Of a DNA stretch of 37,602 nt, positions 21,201 through 31,645 are shown piece after piece. Position 1 is the first letter of the stretch. Each line of letters starts with the position of its first letter. Below the pieces are notes generated by a model. It was given only the letters and a program-made list of their open reading frames with translations, searched no databases and had not been told where the DNA came from. The stretch is from assembly GCA_933822405.4 (NCBI GenBank), contig CAKOGP040000891.1, forward strand, positions 1 through 37,602. Reading direction: 5' to 3'. The position numbers were made by a program, and so were the translations under genes. Origin of the DNA: Cylindrotheca closterium. Taxonomy: Eukaryota > Bacillariophyta > Bacillariophyceae > Bacillariales > Bacillariaceae.

Positions 21201-24200
21201 CCGTACAGCAGGATCGGGGATTCCCGTGTCTGTGTCGGAAGAGGCGGTTGCAAAAGCCACTACACTTTTGGAAAGTAGTACTAGTTACAGTCCAATCGCT
21301 GAAGAATCTGAAGTGCAACGTAGTGAGATTGCACAACCCATATCTACGATTGGTTTCCGTACAGCTGGATCGGGTACCGCCGTATCTGTGTCGGAGGAGG
21401 CGATGGCAAAAGCCAGTAGATTTCTGGACAGCAGCAACACCAATCGCAGACCAGAAGGTGAAGAACCTGATACCAATCGCAGACCAGTAGCTGAAGAACC
21501 TGATTTTGAAGCTAGCGAAGCTCTACAAGCAATACATACGATTTGTTTCCGTACAGCAGGGTCGGGTACCGTCGTATCGGTATCAGAGGAGGCGATGGCA
21601 AAAGCCAGTAGATTCCTGGACAACGCCAACACCAATCGCAGACCAGTAGCTGAAGAACCTGATTTTGAAGCTAGCGAAGCTCCACAAGCAATATATACAA
21701 TCGGTTTCCGTACAGTAGGATCGGGTACCGGAGTATCGGTATCAGAGGAGGCGATTGCAAGAGCCAGTAGGTTTCTGGATAGCAGCAACACCAATCGCAG
21801 ACCAGTAGCTGAAGAACCTGATTTTGAAGCTAGCAAAGCTCCACAAGCACTACCAGTGATTGGTTTCCGTACAGCAGGATCGGGGAACGCCGTATCAGTG
21901 TCGGAGGAGGCGATGGCAAACGCCAGTAGATTTCTGGACAGCAGCAACACCAATCGCAAACCAGGCGCTGTAGAATCTACTGTGGAAGCTCGGGAAGCTC
22001 CACAAGCAATACATACGATTTGTTTCCGTACAGCAGGATCGGGTACCGTCGTATCGGTATCAGAGGAGGCGATGGCAAAAGCCAGTAAATTCCTGGACAA
22101 CGCCAACACCAATCGCAGACCAGTAGCTGAAGAACCTGATTTTGAAGCTAGCGAAGCTCCGCAAGCAATATATACAATCGGTTTCCGTACAGCAGGATCG
22201 GGTACCGGAGTATCGGTATCAGAGGAGGCGATTGCAAAAGCCAGTAGCTTCCTGGAGAGCAGCAATACCAATCGCAAAGCAGTATCTGAAGAATCTACCT
22301 TTGAAGCTCATAAAGCTCCACAAGCGCTACCTGTGATTGGTTTCCGTACAGCAGGATCGGGTATTGCCGTATCAGTATCCGAGGAGGCGATTGCAAGAGC
22401 CAGTAGGTTTCTAGACAGCAGCAACACCAATCGCAGACCAATAGCTGAAGAACCTGATTTTGAAGCTAGCGAAGCTCCACAAGCCAAGGAGGAGCTTTCA
22501 AAAACAACATCACTGCTTGATATAGGGGCAAAAAGTACAGCCATGGATCTCGAAAACTTGGCTTTGAGTATTCCAACAACCAAGGTCGGTTTCAGCACTG
22601 CAGGACGTTGCGCTTCGATCTCGGTACCCGAAGAGGAAATTACTGGAGCGACTAAATTGCTCCTCAGCGCAAGGCAGAACACAATTTCTGATGAATCTCT
22701 GATAGAGTCTGGCGCTGTATCAAATGTACCAGCGATGGTTGGTCCTCGTGAAGCTGATATGGGCACTGGAATATCGATTTCGGACGAAGAATTGAACAGA
22801 TCTTCCGCTGGAGAGGAGACCTCAAGAAATGTGGTATTGGAAGGCCCTTCGAACGAGAACTTTTTGTCCTCGTTAGAATGCAGAAGCTTATCTGGAATTG
22901 GCAGAGCCAGGACTAAGCTGCCAGCGGCTCGGTCTTCCGTAATATCGGATGCATTTCTGGCGCCTGTGCCCAAATCGAAACGGACCATCAAACAAGGTTA
23001 TCGCAATGGAAATCAGGTCACACCAGCATTTTTCTCTCAGGAAAGTGCGCTACTGGCAGCAGAAACTGAAGAACATAATTGGCGAGCGCTTTCACCTTTG
23101 ATCAGTGGTCGTCCACAGGAATACTCGATTGTAGGCTTGGCGCCTTCCGTTGACAGACTAGAAAGGAATCGTGACACCGGAAGCCATAAGGCAAGATCTA
23201 TGTCCCTACTCCGAAACAAATCACTGCTGGCACGCACAGAAGGCAGTAAAACGAAGGGGCACGAGTCAGATGACGCGAATTACAGAATGCTCTCCAATTT
23301 GGAAACGCCACGGAACGATATCCTGCAGGCGAATTCAATCCGTTTGTATGCTGATGGCCATTCGCCAGATTTCAAGCAGAAGCTTAACCTACTTCCTTCT
23401 GAATGTGGGACAATTCATCCTATGAACTCCGAGTGGAAGGCCCAAGTGCCATCTTCTAGTCTTCCAAATTCGATGAAGACGACGCCGGCCTTAACCAGAC
23501 CAAAAAGAAGGGCCATTACAATGTCTCGAGACACTACATCAAAAATACGACAAAGAGAGAGAAACCATTCACCTTCTGTCACTCCTTTACCCATCAATTT
23601 TGTTGCTGCAGAGAGCGATATAGATTCAGAGAAGCGACACATAGAGCAGAGAAGTTGCTCGGCAGCGCCACTGGAGAAACGTACGCTTCAGCAATCAGTG
23701 GATCTTGGGGATCTTACAGACGATAGTGCGATTTGCAAGAAACACGGTGTATCAGAAGCAACATTGTGCGTAACGAGCCAGAACGCCAGTCGAATCATGT
23801 TTGATATCGCGTCAGGCAGCCCTTTGACCATTGACTCCAAGATAAGCTGTGGAGAATTCGCAGTGGGATCTATTGCGGATATCCGAGAAGCTTTGGTAAG
23901 CGACGGATGCAAACTGGACTCGCTGACAGAGTCGTGGGTTACCAACCATAAGAGATGGATTGTTTGGAAACTTGCTAGCTATGAAAGGAGCTTTCCGCGA
24001 CACCTTGGAGGTTTCAACCTGACTTATGAGACTCTCATTTCACGATTGAAAAGGCGATACCGAAGAGAACTGAGAGGTGGCCTTCGCCCAGCCACAAGGA
24101 TGATATTGAATCGGGATGTTGCTGCAAGTTCGATGGTTATTCTAGCCGTGAGCCAAATCATACTTCCGACTGATTTCAACTTCACCCACTTGGACAATGA

Positions 24201-26087
24201 AGAACTTGCAAACCAAATTCGAGTCGAACTGACAGACGGCTGGTATCCAATCTTGGCAAAACTTGATGGCGCCTTGGTTAGACTTGTGCGCGATAGTGTC
24301 ATTGCAATTGGGAGTAAATTACTTGTGTCAAATGCCAGGTTGCGTGGAGCAGAGGATGGAATGGAGCCGTTGGAGGGACGCCAGGATCCATGCAGCCCAC
24401 AGAGTGCTGTATTTCTTGAATTGCACGCAAACTCTACCCGCCTCGCGAAATGGAATGCAAAGCTCGGATTTGTGCGCTCTGAAAACGGGATCTCAAAGGG
24501 CCGTCTTCTCGTCAAGAAGCTTTCGGACGTGATACTCGGCGGCGGGGACATTCCATCTATTTGTATCTTTGTTCTTCGTCGATATCCGCTGCTTTATTTT
24601 GAGAAATCGCCAACAGTAGACTCTTGCGCACAGGCAAAATCTGCAGTCTTGACTCAGACCGAGGAAGATGAACGTCGGAGGTCTTATGAGAAACGGGTAT
24701 TAGCTGTAATGGAACGTATGACAGCCAGTTTACAATCAGCGGTCGAGAAAGTGAGTGGCCACTTGGTACGAAAATCATGTCTGGAGTTCTTTGAAACCAT
24801 TCTCTTAAAAATTATGCTTGTCACATCATGAAACTTTAGGAAATCGATGAAGATGCACCGGAGATATGGAAACAGGTGATGGAAACCACCTTCCCTGAGG
24901 ACACAATATGCGCCCTCAGTGATCCTGACAAGGCTCGTCTGCTTGAATGGAAAGAAAAGCGAGGCATGCTGATACGCAGTCGCCTGAAGCAAGAAGTGGA
25001 GGCAGAAATCGAATGTGAGACATCTCTTGTTCGCGAGAGTGTGCCATTTATCAGAATGAGAGTACATAGCTTGGACTTGTCGGGATACAAGGATGAGGAA
25101 GCAATATTGACTATCTGGCAACCGACAAACGAGCAGCTCAGACTTCTTCAGGATGGCTGCGGTGTTCAAATCGAAAATTTGTCAGTTCGAAACTCAAAGT
25201 ACGAAGGGATGCTGCAACTTACTGGTAGTAGCCGTACATCGATGCAAGCTTGTGCGGTTCCATGGTCAATGCACGACAAACTAAACGACTTTTGCAGGCG
25301 CAACTTATCGCTATACGATGTTCATTTGCGTTCCCATCATGCGACTGGTGAAGATCAAGAGCGACAATTTGAGTTTGACACTATTGTTATTTTGCTGAAG
25401 TATGAAGAACTCGATGACAAGACGGTGGGCTATGTGATTGACGAATTCAATATTCTGCTTCGAATCGAGGGTGAAAACCAGCGATTCCCAAAACAACTCT
25501 TAACTTGCAGCAGAAGCAACAAATTCGAGGTGCTTGGATTCTGTGACCTCAAGCTTCTCCCGTTTGACACTGATAAGAACTGTGCTGTTGCTCGTTTTCG
25601 GGACTCTTCCCGATTGCATACTACCACGAGCTCCAGAAGTGAGGAATTGAACGCCTGGTCAATGAGTGAAGATGGCAGCCATCGTTTGCAGCGGATGTCA
25701 CACTATCTCAACGCTGAGATATCCCCATGGCAAAACGCAAATTTGATGCCTGCCTTTGGTTATGTCGTAGGCCTGAAAACTCAGTCACCCGATTCGTATG
25801 TCATTGAAGTGGATTGCAGCAGTTCTGACAGTGAAAAATGGGAAGTTTCTACATCGCTGTTGGAGCAGGCAATCCCTCTCGCTCGCAAAAACGAAAGTGC
25901 GCTAACCGAAGAAGAAGTGGAGAGGTGTGCCTGGTATGCTCCCTTTGCTGAATTGATCCATGCCAGGGGGCTTCTTTGGCACTTTAGGCTGACCAAGATT
26001 TCTCAGAATTCAGACTTTGGCTGCGAGTACCAAGTCATCAGCATGGAAGCTGCATGTGCTGGCTCTCTCGGCCGTCTGTATATGTAG
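18073..26087 (+). CDS. BRCA2: BRCA2 homologue with N-terminal RanBP2 zinc finger and a greatly expanded BRC array
   Basis: Two exons: 18073-24750 and 24840-26087. The 89-bp intron (GTGAGT...TTTAG) has matching phase, giving 2641 aa. Domains: a RanBP2-type zinc finger at residues 7-26 (W-x-C-x2-C-x3-N-x6-C-x2-C; Cys9, 12, 23, 26); a low-complexity Thr/Asn-Ser run; basic clusters such as RKRKRP (possible nuclear import signals); 19 clear BRC motifs from residue 418 (FRTAGSG...VSVSEEA...ASRFLD), a divergent one at 1506 (FSTAG) and a faint one after it. The helical domain begins near 1954 (WVTNHKRWIVWKLA), OB1 near 2055 (ELTDGWYPI), an acidic/basic helical insert near 2205-2290 that may be a reduced tower, OB2 near 2295 and OB3 near 2405. 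The last ~110 residues are unassigned. BRCA2 loads RAD51 on single-stranded DNA during homologous recombination; the FxxA (here FRTA) and SRFLD modules are the RAD51 contacts. Identity is secure; the exact number of repeats depends on assembly. Confidence 0.95.
18178..18239 (+). repeat. In-frame trinucleotide microsatellite (ACT)n(AATAGT)n inside BRCA2
   Basis: About ten ACT codons are followed by alternating AAT and AGT codons, encoding a Thr run and an Asn-Ser run between the zinc finger and the basic region. Length variation would keep the frame. Confidence 0.95.
19324..22668 (+). repeat. BRC repeat array (19 clear plus 1 divergent motif)
   Basis: Motifs start with (I/M)(G/C)FRTAGSG and are 50-65 codons apart. 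The linkers carry NTNRR, VAEEPDFEASEAPQAI or VQRS(D/E)IA(K/Q)PIST. Motif 1 and motif 15 read FRTV, losing the Ala of the FxxA RAD51-contact module. Motif 3-type copies read SGIPV and ATTLLESS instead of SGTAV and ASRFLD. The motif starting at 22588 (FSTAGRCASISVPEEE) is closest to canonical BRC sequences outside the homogenised block. Confidence 0.93.
19513..21540 (+). repeat. Four tandem, nearly identical 507-bp units, each with three BRC motifs
   Basis: Unit starts are 19513, 20020, 20527 and 21034. Each unit is 169 codons and holds one CFRT, one MGFRT...SGIPV and one IGFRT motif. By eye the units are identical over almost all positions, including synonymous ones; unit 4 differs at its end (GCTCTACAA for GCTCCACAA, Pro to Leu). 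The flanking BRC motifs (19324 and those from 21541) are related but clearly more divergent. Confidence 0.95.
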
Positions 26088-26160
26088 TACTTGCTTTTCT
26101 CTTACTCTTCACTCCCACCTTGCTTGCTTTCATTAACTGCGGACGCTTGGGTTTGTACCT

Positions 26161-26799
26161 GGGAGTTGCGGGGAGTTTGCATCTGATGTGTGTGACGCGT
26201 CGTAACTTGTTATTTATTCCGAATCAAACCGCGCATGCCAAACGAAACAACACCGAACAGAACAGAGGTTTCCAAACGACACGAAACCACACGTCTCGTG
26301 TTGTTTCGGAATAAACAAAACGAAACAAAACCGCGTGATTTCCTGTCGTTTGGTTTCGTTTGGTTTCGCTTCGTTTGGTTTCGCGTCGTTTGGTTTTGTT
26401 TGGTTTCGTTTCGATATATTCTTTAAAAACGTTTGGTTTCGATGTATTCAAAAATCGTTTTTTGGTTTCAATATATAAGTTTGTGCGTGTTGTGCTTTCC
26501 TTTTCCAAACGAACGATTTTTGAATATATCGAAACCAAACAAAACCAAACGAACAATTTTTTAAAGAATATATCGAAACCAAACCAAACGAAACGAAACC
26601 AAACGACACGAAATCGCGCGGTTTCGTTTCGTTTGGTTTTATTCCGAAACAACACGAGACGTGTTTCGTGTCGTTTGGTTTCGTTTGGAAACCTCCGCTC
26701 TGTTCGGTGTTGTTTCGTTTGGCATGCGCGGTTTGATTCAGAATAAATGACAAGTTACGACGCGTCACACACATCAGATGCAAACTCCCCGCATCTCCC
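26161..26799. mobile_element. Foldback (long inverted-repeat) element of about 639 bp
   Basis: The outer 50 bp (26161 onward, with GGGGAGTTTGCATCTGATGT) is the near-exact reverse complement of the last 50 bp (to 26799). Pairing continues with small gaps through almost the whole element to a loop around 26470-26505. The arms are built of short GTTTGGTTTC / GAAACCAAAC units. It lies 73 bp after the BRCA2 stop, so it is probably in or just beyond the BRCA2 3' UTR. There is no coding capacity; the open frames inside are repeat artefacts. No clear target-site duplication was seen. Confidence 0.9.
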
Positions 26800-26942
26800 T
26801 GTTACGTACCGGTAGGGTAACGGTTCACAATCCACCATCCAATCGATCGTGCAGTAGTTTAGTCGGCTAAGTCAATTTTCAATTTGTCCGCAAAAAGTTA
26901 AAATTTAAACAGACCTTTATTTGAATTGATAGGAACTCGAAG

Positions 26943-27966
26943 ATGTCGTCAACGAGTGATACCCAACCCTCTTTCCTCTTTCCTGCACCAAGACATGACA
27001 ACAGTAATGGAGTCCCGAAGTCACCAAAATCACCAAAGATTCTGACGATTGAAAATCCACTGCTGAAGAGACCTCAATTCATGCTTGGGGCGACTCAGAT
27101 GGCAACGACTGCAAATCAAAATCAACCTAGATCCCCTCTAGCGTCATTATCGGTCAATATATCACAACTAACCACCAAATCACCGGGACCACCACCAAAG
27201 GCAAGCCTTAGCTTGATGTCAATGTCGGTTTCTGCACCAACGGAGGTAAGTTGGAAGTCTTCTTTGCTGCTGCCACCAAATTTGCGAAACATGATCTGAA
27301 ATCACTTTTGCGTTAAACCATTTACAGGCTATGGAAACGACAATTGACACAGGCTTTGGACAATCTAAATTGACAAGTTCACGTGATAACACCCCCATCA
27401 CGCCACCTCCTGTGAATTCGCCACGATTACTACATCAATCACCAGTGTTGGTAAATCAAAGAAGTGATTTTCCTTCTTGTGACTCGGGCAACTGGGTAGT
27501 CTCTTATGGATATGCAAACCGTGAGGAATACAAGGAGCTAGAAAGGATCCTAACATCTTATGGCGCCATCATCGACAGTCAAGCCAACGCTAATTGGTTA
27601 GCAATCAAGTATGAATCCCGGCTTGCTGCAGAAAAAGCGCTGTGCAGCCAGCCGATCAAACTAAGTTCAAACTCATTGTGCGGTACTGTCAGAGGCTCCT
27701 CCCAACTGCTTCAGACATTGCGAGCTCAGCAGCCGAATGATTCCCTCAAGTCTGTTGAGCACGGGTTGAGTGCTGTCAAGACTAAAGGCAAGGAAATGAC
27801 GCTTGGGTCTGCTGGTTTGAGTGAAGAAGACATTCTCGCTCAGTACGATGTGCAGGATCAATATGATAGCGACTGGAGACATGCAGGTTCGATCTGCGAG
27901 AAAGTGTTAGCTTGGTTGTTCGGTTGGGACAACATCCTTCCCGTCAATAAGCCCCATGCCGATTAG
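26943..27966 (+). CDS. NUP35: Nucleoporin NUP35/NUP53 homologue (Nup53-type RRM)
   Basis: Two exons: 26943-27245 and 27328-27966. The 82-bp intron (GTAAGT...TTACAG) is phase 0 and gives 313 aa. The first ~150 residues are Ser/Pro/Gln-rich and probably disordered, with SPKSPK and NPLLKRPQFMLG motifs. Residues about 157-222 form the Nup35-type RRM (WVVSYGY, then LERILTSYGAI, NWLAIKYESRLAAEKAL). This domain dimerises and replaces RNA binding by protein contacts. The C-terminal SICEKVLAWLFGW (about 289-301) matches the amphipathic helix that binds the nuclear membrane in this family. The protein should sit in the inner ring of the nuclear pore. It is convergent with TFB5, with 136 bp between stop codons. 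Confidence 0.88.
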
Positions 27967-28102
27967 ATGTAGAAGCTCAGGAGAAATGGTGCTTTATCAT
28001 AACATCAAACTACAGTTTCTATTATTTGCTGATAAATGATGTAGGACTATTGCTGTGGTGCAGACTAGATTTGGTTCTTCAGTTCAAAATAAGCAATCTG
28101 CG

Positions 28103-28515
28103 CTACGACATATCAAGGTTTTCACCAACTCGCTCCACTGCCGAAAACACGTTCTCGTCCATCCACGCTTCAACTTTCCGCTCAATCTCGTCCCTAGCTT
28201 TTCTGAGAATCAATCAAAGTTTGAAAAAATCAATTGAGAATTACAGCTTCATTCAGATTCGAATTTCAAATCAAATCATCGTGCAATAACCAGAAGGACA
28301 TACCTTTTGATCAGCAAATGTCTGGAATCCAAATCTTCCAAAATGAATTTCTTGTCAACAGGTTTCAGCTCATTCAAGTGCTTTATGTATTCCTTTGTCG
28401 GAACATCGCACGAAATCAAATACCCTGCACAAGGAGGGAGATTCTTTTTGGAACTCGAGCTCGATGGTTTTGGTGATGAAGCTGCCTTTTTGGCAATTTT
28501 CTTTTTTGGGCCCAT
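28103..28515 (-). CDS. TFB5: TFIIH subunit TFB5/TTDA (GTF2H5) homologue
   Basis: Two exons on the minus strand: 28304-28515 and 28103-28202. The 101-bp intron has donor GTATGT and acceptor TCTCAG; phase 2 fits and gives 103 aa. The TFB5 core begins near residue 30 (GYLISCDVPTKEYIKHLNE, then KKFILEDLDSRHLLIK) and ends with a helix (EIERKVEAWMDENVF). The spacing from HLLIK to MDENVF agrees with the human protein as I remember it. A Lys/Ser-rich N-terminal extension of about 28 residues (KKKIAKKAASSPK) precedes the core; the human protein (71 aa) lacks it. TFB5 stabilises TFIIH and helps opening of DNA in nucleotide excision repair. Confidence 0.88.
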
Positions 28516-30179
28516 TTCGCTTTCACTTCGGACGGTTCATTGATTGCCTTCAGTTGGATATCGATATGCTGCTACCGATATAATTGATGAATTATTTTTG
28601 TTTTCGTCTAATTTTAATCCATCGAGTCGAAGCTGCGTGTCACTTTACTTTTCAAAGCACACGCGATGATTGTATGACAAATGGATTTCAGTTTGCAGGC
28701 CGCTCTCCTCCATGTCAAACTTTCGTTACTTTGAAACTCTTCGATTTTCCCGCAAGGACTATGCAGGAAGCACAAAATAACCATAACCGAAACTAGCATC
28801 ATCACAGCGCCTGCCGGTTTTCCAATCGCTTGAAAATTGAAATTGTGAACAGAGATGTTTACACATCAAATCAAATCAAATCACATTACATCACACGAAT
28901 GATGATGTCCAAAAGGGCCATGAACATGCATCACCGCAACCATGTCACGGGACTAACAAGTCAAACATAGTTTCTGGAATTCCGAAGTTTATTTTCCATC
29001 TAAATGGACCTCACGCGTCTTGCAGACAAGACCGAAAGTATGGAGAAGACAGGACTCCAAGTCTGGAGAAGACGGTTCTGAGGAAGAAATATCGGATGAG
29101 GATACTAAGACAAGGACAATTTTTCGAATTGGAACCGGAGGAACTCGCCGTCTCCTAATTGCAGGGATAATTATCCTTCACAAGTCCAGGTAGACCCGAT
29201 TTTTACCGCGTGCATAACAAGGTGCACCACCAAGGTGGACTAGATCAGCACGCTTTGAATGCATGAATGAATCAATCATCAAACTCATTCTTCTTTATTT
29301 CGGTATGATTGTGGAAGGAATGGAATCCATGCAATTCTTCCATAATTTCCAGACTGATATTTTAATAATTGAAGGTCCCATTCCTACCGTAATACGCGGG
29401 GAGCCTTACTCTTTTTTGTTTTTCGATATTTCCGACGTTCTTTCAGAGCTCCTCTCCAGTCGGTACTCGTACCGCAATTGCGATTGATTCATTCTCCCAA
29501 GCAAGCTGTCATAAGGCCTCTTGACTGTTTCACATCAAACTAATGCAAGAGCACCAGCGAAATTAGTGTGTGTCATTTTACCTGTTTTCATTTCATCCAA
29601 TGGGAGCTCTGATGATAGCCTCAACTCAAAATGTCGAACACACAATAGTAACGAACTATCAAATATGAAATGATCGGTAGAACAATAGCAACAGCGAAAT
29701 GAGGATATGTCGTATTTTCGTTTGAATTCACTTCTCGATGGTCGCCTCTCTTTCATGGGACCTTTAATGAGTTCAATTTCCAGCCAACCAGCATTTCGCA
29801 GCGCCCCCGTCCTCGAGGATTTTCATTTTATTGAATGGCGCGGAGAACTTTGACAGCAAAATGTTTTAAGGAAGCATGTAAAGGTAGAGATGTCCTTTTT
29901 TCATTATTCAGCATGCCTTTGAAAGCTTCAACAAGTTTTGGACCAGTGGAAAATCTGATTCAGTAGAAGAATAAGGAATCGACTTTGATCATCTCGGTAA
30001 TATTGAACAAGGGGCTCATTCATTTTTACTTGCAATTTAGTATCAACTTAAGCCAATGTAGTATTTTTGTTCTGTTAGCGGATTTACCTGAGCTCAGGGA
30101 TGATAAAATCTAGCAAAACCGCTTTGGCTTCCGTTTCACGAAAGTCATTTTATAGTTTCAATTTCATTGCAATTGAAAC
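28516..30179. other. Gene-free region
   Basis: No supported gene. Short frames at 28614-28805 (minus) and 29263-29487 (plus) have no recognised domain. It includes an (ATCAA)n-like stretch near 28865-28890 and a 9-bp inverted repeat GTTTCAATT/AATTGAAAC at 30155-30179, just before a degenerate tandem repeat. The TFB5 promoter should lie at its left end. Confidence 0.5.
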
Positions 30180-30880
30180 AATTCTAACACTCTCGTCATC
30201 TTGATCCATTACCCGGACTCATTACATTCGCTATGACAACTCATTATCTCCTGGTAGCACTTTTGTGGTAAACTTCGGACTTGGATATCAAAGAGCTCTG
30301 TCCGCTAATCTAGTGTAGTCTTTCATGATTTTTTTCCCACCATGCACAAATCAATTTTTATGCATTGCAGTTATACCTTGGCCGCCGTAAGCGGTTTCAC
30401 CTTACGTCAGGGAATTATGAAGGATGCATACATCAATTGAAAGAATTCTAACACTCTCGTTATGTTGATTCTTTACCCGGACTCATCCACGTCGTTTTAT
30501 CAACTCATTTCTATCTGGTAGCACTTTTGTGGTAAACTTCGATCTCGATATCGAATGGCTCTGTCCCCTACAGAATTTTATTTGCAGTCCCAATAAATTA
30601 TATCCTCACCCCTGTTGCGGTTTCACCTCACGTCAAGGATTTTTGAAGGATACATACATAATTGATTTATTGATCCATTACCCGAATTTGATAGCTTCGC
30701 TCTATCAACTCAGTGCTATCTCGTTGCATTTTGTGGTAAACTTCGATCTTGAATATCAAATAGCTCTGCTTACTTATCTAATGCAGTCTTCCAATTTTTG
30801 TTTGACCATGCACGAATCAAATTATTGGCAGTCTCACCAAGTTTTCACCTAACCATGGGCGATTTTGCAGGATAGACGCC
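30180..30880 (+). repeat. Degenerate tandem repeat, three copies of about 204-264 bp
   Basis: Shared landmarks recur in order: TCTAACACTCTCGT, (T/C)ATTACCCGGACTCAT, TATCAACTCA, TTTTGTGGTAAACTTCG, a TATC(A/G)AA(T/G)(A/G)GCTCTG block, and GGTTTCACCT(T/C)ACGTCA. The GTGGTAAACTTCG landmark starts at 30265, 30529 and 30733, so spacing is 264 then 204 bp. Copies are well diverged. No coding frame is conserved across them. Confidence 0.85.
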
Positions 30881-30979
30881 AATTAGAGAAAGCTAATTGA
30901 ACAGGACTGCTAATGTCATACAACCGTGGTAGAGATTAAATGTGGCGCTTCAGCAAGGGAAAACCAGTAAGTAGTTGAT

Positions 30980-31215
30980 CAAATCGATAATAATACTATT
31001 TAATTGTAATTTGGTTCCAGGACCAAATCTATGATAAAAATATTTAATTGTAATGTAGTTTTGATTATATTACTTCCTTGTTTCAGGACCAAATTGATCC
31101 TAATACCAATTAATTGTAATGTAGCTTTGGCTGTATTACTTGCCTGTTCCAGGACCAAATTGATGATAATAGTATTTAGTTGTGATGTTGTATTACTTTC
31201 CTGTTTCAGAAATGA
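30980..31215 (+). repeat. ~66-bp tandem repeat, about four copies
   Basis: The landmark CAGGACCAAAT recurs near 31018, 31084 and 31150 (66-bp spacing). Each copy also has TTTAATTGTAATGTAG, TTTG..TGTATTACTT and CCTGTTTC. The last copy is shortened. A 74-codon frame across the array is a by-product. Confidence 0.85.
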
Positions 31216-31442
31216 TCTCAGTAAATTGAAGCTTTCGTACTTGCATTACAATTAGAGTATTCAAACTCTCCCACACAAACCATCCATTGCACCTTCACAA
31301 GACTAGAAGAGAAAAACAATCCAAGAAAGAACACTAACAGTACCCAACAAATATGTTAACACAAGATCACCTTCAATGAATGCTTGTTGTACTCGATTTC
31401 TATTTATACTTTATTTCAGATTACTTTCTTGAAAAGAAAATG

Positions 31443-31645
31443 TGCTACAAGATATCGTGAAAGTATGCTACGGATCTTCCTGTGTAGTCTTGTTTCGTAG
31501 TATTGCATCGAAATGTGGTTAGTTGACAACGAAGAATATGCGACAAATATCACGAAAGCATGTTGCGAACTTTTCTGTTGTCTGTTTTGAATACGATTTT
31601 TTGTAGGATTGAATCCTAATGTAGTTGACAACGGAACGTCTTTTT
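31443..31645 (+). repeat. Diverged ~100-bp tandem duplication
   Basis: Two units share TGC(T/G)ACAA, ATATC(G/A)(T/C)GAAAG(T/C)ATG, and end in TAGTTGACAACG(A/G)A. The second unit begins about 97 bp after the first. It is not coding. Confidence 0.65.

Noticed and set aside
19513..21540. Regularly spaced repeats considered as a CRISPR-like array
   Set aside because: Units are 507 bp, coding, and in frame with BRCA2; there are no short repeats with unique spacers and the genome is eukaryotic.
19299..22277. Long repeated open frames on the minus strand and in the other plus frame inside the BRC array (153, 160, 330 and 107 codons)
   Set aside because: They recur with exactly the 507-bp period of the BRCA2 units and are opposite or out-of-frame readings of the same repeats. 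Purely by-products.
26224..26783. Open frames in the foldback element (up to 143 codons)
   Set aside because: Their products are Lys/Asn/Thr/Arg or Phe/Val/Trp repeats created by GTTTGGTTTC units; no protein features.
28614..28805. 63-codon minus-strand frame with a hydrophobic start (MMMLVSVMVILCFLHS)
   Set aside because: Signal-like start but no conserved sequence afterwards; most likely chance, although a small secreted peptide cannot be excluded.
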